From positions 434,001 to 498,000 of the forward strand of contig JARBJD010000012.1 in assembly GCA_033064195.1 (NCBI GenBank): DNA of 64,000 nt. The letters run 5' to 3'. A program made the position numbers and the translations under genes. The DNA is from Blattamonas nauphoetae. Lineage: Eukaryota > Preaxostyla > Oxymonadida. The notes below the pieces were generated by a model. That model saw only the letters and a program-made list of their open reading frames with translations, made no database searches and was not told the origin of the DNA. Of the stretch, positions 56,501 to 64,000 are shown in pieces. How positions within the stretch are numbered: position 1 is the first letter of the stretch; every line of letters begins with the position of its first letter.

Positions 56501-59500
56501 CGAACATTGTCTGTGTTGTGGCCGCTTGGGACAAAGTGCTGTTCATTCTTCGATGTGAGAATGAGTGGTTCTGAGAGACGGGAAGGGACAGGGTGTCCAC
56601 AGGAACATCACGAACCTCCCGCACCCGAGCAACTTCGACATTTCCGCTCAAAACGTCTGCGAGCTCGTTGATAAGATTGGTGCGCCGATCGTGGATTTCG
56701 GTGATCCTCTTCCACGGCTTCTGCTTAGCGAGGAAGATGATCTCGTCCTCCTTCACGTCGCGCACTTCGTTGAGATACTTCAGCCCAAACTGCCACAGAC
56801 CGTGTTTGGCATCGATGACGATGGATCCACCTTCCGTGTCGTCATCGTCGTCGTATTGAAGGCGATTCTTTTTCTTCTTTCGATGCTCCTTCTGCTGGGC
56901 GAGGAGGGTGAGTGAGTTGTGGGATGTGAGGGCGGAACCTGGCGGCGGGAATGCAACGAGAGCACTGCCGAGTGGAGCTGTCTTGATGAGTGATGGAGCA
57001 GTCTCAATTGCTTGAAGAGGATCGTCTTCTCGTTCAGCGTCGAACGACGATTCCTCGATAGTGTATCTCTGATAGACCGACTTGACCGTGTTCTTGAAGT
57101 GTTTTTTCTTTCTCTGGATGGTCTCTCCCAACTCCGACAGATGCGCAACAAACCTGTTTCCACCGTATTCTGCGTCTTCGAGTTGGAAGAGAGCGAAGAG
57201 GTTGGTCAGCGGGACAACAGCCGATTTGGACGAGTCCTGCTCCTGCTTCTGTTTGAGGATGGAGATGAATTTGGTCTGTGCGGCAGGATGAAGATGGAAG
57301 CTCTGCGGAAAGAGAGTGACAGTGGCGGGGATGGAGAGGGCGAGGTTGTAAGACGGATAGGAAATGGAGTTGATGAAGTTGTGTAGCCACTCCTTCCTCA
57401 TCTTCTGATCCGACACTGAAGTGTAACTTGACACTGAGATAACCTCCGATTGAGAATCCGACGCGTAGTTGAAGATGCTGGTGTTGTTTCTCACGTGGTT
57501 CGGACTTAGGTGCATGTTGTTTGACGTGTTGGTGCGTTTGAGGATGTGTTTGGGAGGCGGAGGGGGAGGAACTTTTTTCTGTACCGGAAGCGACTTGATG
57601 GTGAACATGCGTGCTCCTTTGAGAGGGAGGACCATCGGGACAACAGTCGAATTGGAAACTCGAGCATCGATTTCCTGTTCCAGTGCGCTTGCTTGGAGAC
57701 TCGAGGCGGCGAGGAGGGAGTGAGGGTAGAAGAGGGGGCTGTACTGCTTGGCGATGTCCAAAGCGAAGGGCTTGTTTTGGGTGACGTATGAAGAGTATCG
57801 ATTCTCGGACTGGAAGGAGAGGGAGATGGGAGGGGGGTGGGAGATGAGGTTGAGCAGAGACTCGCCGCTTTCGTTGAGCATGAGCCAACTGAGCTGTCTG
57901 GAGATGTCTGAAGTGAGGCGGTTCAGTTGGAGGAAGTCGGAGTACATGGAGAAGATGGAGTCCATGAGCTGGATGTGTTTGAGGACGTCGGGGATGAGGA
58001 GGGGGATTCGAGATTCGAATTGGGTAAGTTGGAACGGTGTTGGATATTGACTCAGTTTGGGCTTTCCATTCTTTCTTTTTCTGACAGTCACTGTGGATGG
58101 GGTATGGGCTGTTGGTTTGTGAACATGGTCATCATCAGAATCACTGTATTCATCATACTCATCGTTAACCGCGTCTGGAAGACAGTTGAGTGATCTGAGG
58201 CGGTTCCAGGAGTTTGAAACTCTCCTTGAGGGGAAGAGATTCTGGAGATCAAGTTGGTCAATTTCAGCAGACTCAGATCCCATGAGAAATCGAGCAGCAA
58301 TACATCGATCTTTCTGGATTTGCTCCCATTCCATTTTTTGACTTTTACTGTCAAGTACGACACCTGATGAGATAGTATCATCTAAATGAAACAGTTCAGA
58401 GAGAACTTCGCAAAAGAAATGCACTATAGCAGGAACGTAGAGAGATTGGAGATGCACAGCTTTTTGGTAGTTCCGGAGCTATAGTTTGGTTAAAAAAATG
58501 AAAATGAATATCAACGAAGCATACATCGCGATTATCGGGAGCTACATTATCTGCTCTCATGTGATTGATCTGATCTTGGAGCCCTCCCAGAAAAGTGAGC
58601 ATGGTGTGGAGATATGCGATGAGATGTGCTGACATGCGCCTCAAGCACAGATGCATCTGTGCATATTGTGTTGCTGGAACTGGTCCAAACGTGTCTTTGA
58701 AGATGGACAGAATGTGGTTGACAGCTGTTTTGGAATTTGGCCGAGATTCGATGATTATGTCGTGGGGCTGGTTCAAATCAACATCCAATGCTCCAGAATC
58801 TGTGGTTTCATCTGAAGCATCTTCCTTTTTTTCGATTTTTTGGATCTCGTCCATGGTATGGATGTCAAGTTGGTACAGATAAGGAGATTTCGTCACAATC
58901 TTGACAGAATGCTTCGGCATCTGGGGAAAGTGTTCTTTGTTGTAAAGGAGTTCGAGGAGTTTGTTGGCGTTTATCATGATACCTCGAACGCAAACTGCCA
59001 ACCGACCTCGGATGAAGAAGTGCAAGGGATTGTCATGCTGAATAAAACTCGAAGTAAACGAGAGCAAACCATCTCGAGAGTATGAAGAAGATCAAGAGTA
59101 TCAAAAATTTCATGGAAATCAGGATAGAATGACGTCAAAACTTGTGCCTTGAGTTTCGTCCTCAAAGAAAGGACAGATGAGTCAATCTCCTGGAGAATTG
59201 AGCTAATCACAGGGGACTCAAATTGTCCACGGAGCCACTTTTCTGTCTTGAGAAGCCGAACAACATTTTGATAGTCGCCTTCGCGGATGTTATCTTTGAG
59301 TGTTTTGGGCAGATTAAACACGAACGAAAAACGCTTCAATCGATTCAACTGATCTTTACAATCGTATAACTCTTTGTGTAGTGATAGAACATGGTTTAGG
59401 AGGTGTTGAGCTTGTTCCTGAGCGATTGTGAGAGTGTTCGTGAGACTTGAGTCGACTCCAGGTTTGATAAGTTCACTTAATGTGGTTTGAATCTCCTGTA

Positions 59501-59883
59501 AGGATGATTGACAGAGGAAATATTTGCCAATGTATCTGTTTACTGTCTCTTTTTGAGCTTCTTCGTTTTCTCTGATGAGTTCATTGATTCTCTTTGGCCA
59601 CTCCTTTGCCTCCTGGAGATATGCATTGAAAGAAAAGACATACACTATACGGATCATTTTTATGGACCCACGAGAGATATGAGGTCGCATCAAAAGTTTC
59701 CGAGAGAATATTGATTCGTTCGACGAGTATGCCGTGTTCAGGGGTTCCAGGCGCGGGAAACGTGTTGGAATTCTTTTTGCATAGGTCTAGAACGTCATCG
59801 ATGGATCGAGGTGGTTTCTCGGGGTCCTGGAGAGGATCAGCCGAGAACAAGAACATTATGTTGGGTTCGATCCAGAAAAACAT
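53553..59883 (-). CDS. EXOC2: Exocyst subunit Sec5 (EXOC2), greatly enlarged
   Basis: 2,073 residues in four exons (59644-59883, 59070-59612, 58525-59037, 53553-58478), exact frame; introns 31-46 bp. The exocyst tethers secretory vesicles to the plasma membrane. The Sec5 signature is near residue 170: LNRLKRFSFVFNLPKTLKDNIREGDYQNVVRLLKTE, against 'L.RFKFLFNLP..I...I.KGDYE.VI.DY.KAK' in the family. HTLEM..HDNPLHFFI, a helical region to about residue 680, and a C-terminal helical block (FQTILSAMVSGLSSFALLDEQ) fit the helical-rod build. Large low-complexity inserts (KKVPPPPPPK, PPLPPPAPAS, RDDDDDDGYSEMSD) double the length compared with about 900 residues in animals. No TIG domain is seen at the N-terminus. 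Confidence 0.85.
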
Positions 59884-60025
59884 GATGATAGAATCGAGAT
59901 TTGTTGTGAGGAAATAGATTGTAGATACCAAAAAAGAATACGTCTAGCGAAATCAAGAGTAAAACAGAACCAAACATTTAGAAAAAACTGAACATGAACA
60001 AGACAGAAATGAATCCGACAAGGAG

Positions 60026-63000
60026 TTACCGATGCAACATACCGCTTTGCTCGGCAGTAGCTACAATACGTCTGGCGTAGGGATGGCTCGACAGATTCTT
60101 TTTCTCTCGTTCCAGCGCTGCAATTAGGAGGGCCCTGTCGTTCCCCTTGGCCTGGGCACACATCTTCTGTACAACGTAATTGGCGAAGGGATCCTGACAG
60201 AGGTGGTTGAAGATAGTGGCATCAGAGACAACAAGGATGACAAGACTGGAGAAGGTTGTAGGGTCGCAGTGAACAATCACACAGTCCATCACGTTGGACG
60301 CGATTTTGTGTGTGCAGAGACTCACAAAGAGTGAAACAAACGCGGAAAAGAAAAGGCGACTTGTCGCTCCGGAGCTGAGAGAAGAGAAAAGCAGGAGAGT
60401 GGATGAGAAGAATGGGACATACGGATCGGCAACCAACCAATTTGCTTTGACGACATCCTGCACCAAATAATTCGTTGATGGGTTGCAGGAGAGTAGCTGC
60501 AGATGAGGAATCAGCACAATCCCGATCTGTGTCTTGTGCCTGTCCGTCAGCTGCGTGCACAGCTTCTGCAGGAGATAGAAGTAGTGTGGTTGGTTCTTTG
60601 CTTTGTTCTGTGTCGGGTCTTGAAGACATTCAATGTGCATCTCGCGCGCAGCCTGCGCCTGTACCGAGTGGATTGAGTCATACACAATCCAATCAATCGT
60701 GTCCGGACTCCAAAACTTCACAAACGACAGGATTGCATGGACGCCAACTGCATCGTCCAAGACGGAATAGACTTGTCCAGTGAAGGCGCGCGTCAGCTGT
60801 TGTTCGAGCATCGTCACACCCGCTGCTCGTTTGATGCAGGTCTGCACAAACCGTGTCCCGTATAAATTACACGCCATCGTCCTCAGTGTCTGGTCGGGGA
60901 AGCAGGAGAGGAGAAGGAACGTCTGCCTGTCCGAAGCGAAGGTCATCAGTGCTTGGATTGCGTAATTCGCGAACCGATCAGTCGACAGGCGGATGAGTTG
61001 AGGCTGCAGCTCTTGAAACACAACATCCACTGCGATGTGGATGAGCGAATCAGACACTGACGGGTCCTCCAAATGGAGCGATGGGAGATTTGCTTGTGTT
61101 GGGCGGCTGGCCAGCGTCTGCTGATTGATGGCAGCGAGGCAGTCCTGAAAGAAGCGGCACCCGAGCTGAGACGTGAGGAGTTCGATGAATCTTCCTTTGA
61201 TGGCCACGAGCGACGAAAACGGGTCTTGTTGATTGACATCGTCGGGTGTTCGGATGGCGTTGTATGGAATGACTGGTTCGAGCTCACCTTTCGAGGAGTG
61301 TGACGTGTGAAGTGGAGGCATTGAGACATTTGGTGTTGGAGGGCTGGGGATTGACTTCAGGGGATTGATGACGTTTGGAGGCGGAGGAAATTGGATGACA
61401 TGTGGCAAGGCTGGAGCTGAAGAGAGATGAGGATTTACTGAGCTCTTAACAGAATGAATGACTGGCGAATAAACTTGGGGATTTCTGTTCCGAGGGGAGG
61501 GAACGTGGGAAGGTGTTTTCGGAGTGTGAGAAAGTGAGAGAGGGGTCACATGAGGCGGAATGGGGGCCGGAGAAAGTGGTGTTGTGTTCACAGGTGTGTG
61601 GTTCAAACGATAGGGAAGGGCAGTGTTTGTTGGAAGTGAAACTGGGAGAGTCTGCGGAAGATTTCCGGGGTGTAAAGTCGCTTGTGCGATGGATGGGGAG
61701 GGGAGGGAGGCAGGGAGGGAAGTGAGCATGGCGGGGAGCCGTGTTTGAGGTGCCCAGTTGATGGGCTGGGTCTGCGACGGAGGACTGGCATTGAGAGCAG
61801 GCTGAGGGAAGGAAAAGACACGAGTGGTGGTATTCAGTGCAGTGGATGAGGTGAGAGGGGAGTGTGGATGATTGGCTGATGGTTCAGCGAAGTTAAATCG
61901 ATTTCTGGGGGATTTACTGACGACAGGGCGTTGACCAGGGAAGACAGCAGTTGGATCAGGCGAATGAGTCGAAATGTGAGTAGTTGGTCCATGTGTAATG
62001 TCCAATGAAGATGGGGAATGGGTCTGGAAAGCTTTGAACGGCTGAGGCGGTTCTTTTGTTGAATCGGGATGGGGAGGCGATGAAATCTGAGCCTTCCGAT
62101 TGTTGATGAGAAATTGATGAAACCCTTTGAAAAGCTGATCGTTCTTATCCAGTTCTGGTGTTTCTTGCCGTCCAGAGAGCGAGTTATTTGCAGAAAGATT
62201 CTGAGCAGAGAGAGGCATTCCTTCAGAAGACAAATCAAATATTGTATCACTCTGAAAGTGTAGAGGAGGCAGAATCGGTCCAGAATCATTGGAGAAGAAA
62301 TCGCTTACTGTGTCAGAAATGTACGAGGATTTGTGGCTGACTTTGCGAGGAGTAAGCATCTGGCTGAGACTATCTGTTGAACTATTTCTCGAAAGATGCT
62401 GTGAGGGTATTGTGGCAGTTGAATCTTCCCCAGCATGTAAGCTGTCTTTCAGACTTGAGTCCGCGATAGAATTGGGCTCATCAAAAAGAAGTTTCCTTTC
62501 TAAGTTTGGTTCTGAACGAGTACTGTCAGGTTTAGTAAATGGAAGGTCAGAAAGAGGAACATCCAAATATCCTGTCTTCGGAAACACGTCAAAAATAGTG
62601 GGGAAGGGCTCGGATTCAGTCTGAGAAAATCGAGATGAGATTTTCTCTCGTCCTGAATTTTTGGGTGAACCAAAAGATTCGAGAAAATGAGACGAGGTTG
62701 GAAAAACCGACGAGTGTGAGGAATGAAACCCGTTTGACGAAAAAGACATCGACTCATTTCCGACAAGAGACTGAGATGGAAGTGGTGTTACCGTCATGGC
62801 CAACACAGAGGGAAAAGCAGAGGGTCCAAGTTGAAATGTTGATTCTGAAAGGATATGATCTTCATCAGGCCAATGTCCAGAGTCAGTTCTGCTTCGTTGA
62901 TCCGACACAGTTGTAGGGAGAGACATAAATGTAGAAAAGTCACTTGTAGATGGAAGATGGATGTTGCTGTCAAATATTGAACTGTGTTGAGACGCTTGAG

Positions 63001-63166
63001 AATGATACGCGAGTCGAGAATCTGTCTCGTGATCCAAAAACTGGTTGACATTTTGGCTGAGATTGTGTGAAGACGATGTTGGAGTCAGAGAGAGAAATTC
63101 ATCAGTTGAAATGTCGATTAAGGATGAATGAATCTTCAAAATCTCGTTAGTTTTTGGATCATCCAT
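60026..63166 (-). CDS. Pumilio-family RNA-binding protein
   Basis: 1,046 residues, one exon. The first 630 residues are Ser/Pro/Thr-rich and disordered, as in PUF proteins. Residues about 660-1040 are PUM repeats with the helix-2 RNA-contact pattern: QLGCRFFQDCLA, RFANYAIQALM, LYGTRFVQTCIK, VGVHAILSFV, PSTNYLVQDVV, HKIASNVMDCVI, PFANYVVQKMC and PYARRIVATAE. That is eight recognisable repeats. PUF proteins bind 3'UTR UGUR sites and repress or destabilise mRNA. The repeat-2 to repeat-5 region is more divergent and carries short insertions (for example SSTLLLFSSLSSG between repeats), so base specificity may differ. The ATG has an upstream in-frame TGA, which fixes the start. Confidence 0.9.
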   Translation of the reverse strand: MDDPKTNEILKIHSSLIDISTDEFLSLTPTSSSHNLSQNVNQFLDHETDSRLAYHSQASQHSSIFDSNIHLPSTSDFSTFMSLPTTVSDQRSRTDSGHWPDEDHILSESTFQLGPSAFPSVLAMTVTPLPSQSLVGNESMSFSSNGFHSSHSSVFPTSSHFLESFGSPKNSGREKISSRFSQTESEPFPTIFDVFPKTGYLDVPLSDLPFTKPDSTRSEPNLERKLLFDEPNSIADSSLKDSLHAGEDSTATIPSQHLSRNSSTDSLSQMLTPRKVSHKSSYISDTVSDFFSNDSGPILPPLHFQSDTIFDLSSEGMPLSAQNLSANNSLSGRQETPELDKNDQLFKGFHQFLINNRKAQISSPPHPDSTKEPPQPFKAFQTHSPSSLDITHGPTTHISTHSPDPTAVFPGQRPVVSKSPRNRFNFAEPSANHPHSPLTSSTALNTTTRVFSFPQPALNASPPSQTQPINWAPQTRLPAMLTSLPASLPSPSIAQATLHPGNLPQTLPVSLPTNTALPYRLNHTPVNTTPLSPAPIPPHVTPLSLSHTPKTPSHVPSPRNRNPQVYSPVIHSVKSSVNPHLSSAPALPHVIQFPPPPNVINPLKSIPSPPTPNVSMPPLHTSHSSKGELEPVIPYNAIRTPDDVNQQDPFSSLVAIKGRFIELLTSQLGCRFFQDCLAAINQQTLASRPTQANLPSLHLEDPSVSDSLIHIAVDVVFQELQPQLIRLSTDRFANYAIQALMTFASDRQTFLLLSCFPDQTLRTMACNLYGTRFVQTCIKRAAGVTMLEQQLTRAFTGQVYSVLDDAVGVHAILSFVKFWSPDTIDWIVYDSIHSVQAQAAREMHIECLQDPTQNKAKNQPHYFYLLQKLCTQLTDRHKTQIGIVLIPHLQLLSCNPSTNYLVQDVVKANWLVADPYVPFFSSTLLLFSSLSSGATSRLFFSAFVSLFVSLCTHKIASNVMDCVIVHCDPTTFSSLVILVVSDATIFNHLCQDPFANYVVQKMCAQAKGNDRALLIAALEREKKNLSSHPYARRIVATAEQSGMLHR

Positions 63167-63245
63167 TGGTCATGAAGATCAAACCAACACAGGTTTATCT
63201 CGGAAAACTGAATTGAGTGGAGAGAGGAAAATCAAAGAAACCCGT

Positions 63246-63386
63246 TTACACATATCCAAAAGAGCGACTGGTGAATAAATGATAGATATACTCTTCTGGT
63301 AAGATGACTTTGACAATGTCGGGAATCTCACTCACTGAAGGACATTCAGACAAGTCAACATAAAGTAATCGAACAGCCAGAAACAT
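63246..63386 (-). CDS. Possible small protein or 5' exon (46 aa)
   Basis: ATG at 63386 opens MFLAVRLLYVDLSEC..., with SEIPDIVKVILPEEYIYHLF, ending TAA at 63246. The composition is protein-like and the stretch fills the gap between RPS18 and Pumilio. A donor (GTGTAAAC) lies at its end and an acceptor about 45 bp later, but joining to the Pumilio frame meets a TGA, so it is not that gene's first exon. The family is unknown. It could be chance. Confidence 0.25.
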   Translation of the reverse strand: MFLAVRLLYVDLSECPSVSEIPDIVKVILPEEYIYHLFTSRSFGYV

Positions 63387-63510
63387 ATAGAGAATGGAAC
63401 ACTTTTAACTCTGGGAGAAACCGACGAATTTTGATCAAAGTGGATTTTTCTCCGCTGCTTTTCGAAGTGAAATGACACATTGCTGTGCCTTTCAAAATCA
63501 TTCCTTCACC

Positions 63511-63910
63511 TTACTTCTTCTTTGTAACACCCATAATCTTACCACGACGACCAGTGGTCTTGGTGTGCTGTCCACGCACACGCCAGCCATTGGAGTGACG
63601 CATACCACGATGAGCACTGGAATAAGAAAAGAAAAAAAGAAGAACAGCATAAAACCAATACAAGAAAAGATTCAAGAAAATATGTCAGAGAACGAACTCA
63701 GAAATAATATAAGAACAGACCGGATCTTCTTGAGTCTTTCAATTGCATCACGAACATGAACATCAACTTGTTGTGAGATGGCGTGGGATGATGTTCCTTC
63801 CTTGATATCGCGGCGATGGTTAAGGAAGTATTCTGGGATCTTGGAATCAATTGGTTTCTCGATCACTTGGACGAGACGGTCAACTTCCTCTGAGGAGAGT
63901 TCACCAGCAC
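63511..63910 (-). CDS. RPS18: 40S ribosomal protein uS13 (RPS18), 3' part
   Basis: Two exons are visible (63721-63910 and 63511-63616, 104-bp intron); the 5' exons lie beyond the window end. The translation reads [73 protein letters not shown]. The family reads AGEL.EDE.E....I..P, KIP.WFLNRQKD.KDG, LREDLERLKKIRAHRGLRH and [14 protein letters not shown]. uS13 contacts tRNA in the small subunit head and the central inter-subunit bridge. The sequence upstream of 63911 looks like intron to the window end. Confidence 0.96.
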
Positions 63911-64000
63911 TAATGAAATAAAAAGTTACCATTACATATGAATCAACTCAAAAATGACATTGAATATAAATAAGAATCAGAATCCTCCCTGAATCGACGA

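Noticed and set aside
1-64000. CRISPR arrays, bacterial operons or Shine-Dalgarno-type starts
   Set aside because: The window is eukaryotic, with spliced genes on both strands. No regularly spaced direct repeats were seen.

Overview
The window is nuclear DNA of a compact, intron-bearing eukaryotic flagellate. Eukaryotic evidence includes GT-AG introns of only about 27-100 bp, an Arp2/3 subunit, exocyst Sec5, importin alpha, TFIIA, NC2-beta, Ssu72 and CK2-beta. All three stop codons are used, so the code looks standard. Axonemal-type proteins (CCDC113/CFAP263, a WDR49/WDR64-like EF-hand/WD40 protein, an LRR protein) point to a cell with flagella. An excavate or metamonad protist, for example an oxymonad, would fit the gene density, tiny introns and gene set. 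That placement is an inference and not proven by the sequence.

Layout. 1-16.8 kb is a tightly packed block: 3' part of poly(A) polymerase, a coiled-coil/BTB/SPRY protein, TFIIA large subunit diverging from FAM50/XAP5, ARPC2, importin alpha, a TSG101/Vps23-like ESCRT-I protein, an unknown small gene, a long coiled-coil protein, NC2-beta (DR1) and an unknown gene. A tRNA-Gly(GCC) follows at 17.0 kb. From about 17.1 to 29.8 kb lies a roughly 12.7-kb island with no intact host gene. It holds a Tc1/mariner transposase relic, a second mariner-like scrap, two oppositely oriented pogo/Tigger-like transposase relics, several copies of a repeat family with long terminal inverted repeats (one enclosing an intron-bearing gene fragment), and a 295-bp MITE-like element. 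29.8-51.4 kb is gene-dense again: a YwqG/DUF1963 gene with an apparent frameshift, an unknown gene, an ABHD1/3-type hydrolase, a class I methyltransferase, a WDR44-like protein, CCDC113 back-to-back with CK2-beta (start codons 9 bp apart), a coiled-coil protein, SSU72, an LRR protein and a very large EF-hand/WD40 protein. 51.4-53.5 kb is a second gene-free gap filled by a 1.45-kb inverted-repeat element and a tRNA-like sequence. 53.5-64 kb carries a greatly enlarged Sec5, a Pumilio-family protein and the 3' part of ribosomal protein uS13/RPS18.

Functional themes. Several genes act in RNA polymerase II transcription and mRNA 3'-end biology (poly(A) polymerase, TFIIA, NC2-beta, SSU72, Pumilio). 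Others act in membrane traffic (Sec5, TSG101, WDR44-like) or in the flagellum. Their adjacency may be no more than gene density. Gene models were spliced by hand from frame, splice-site dinucleotides and protein-family similarity; most close in frame exactly. No database search was possible, so family names rest on remembered family signatures.
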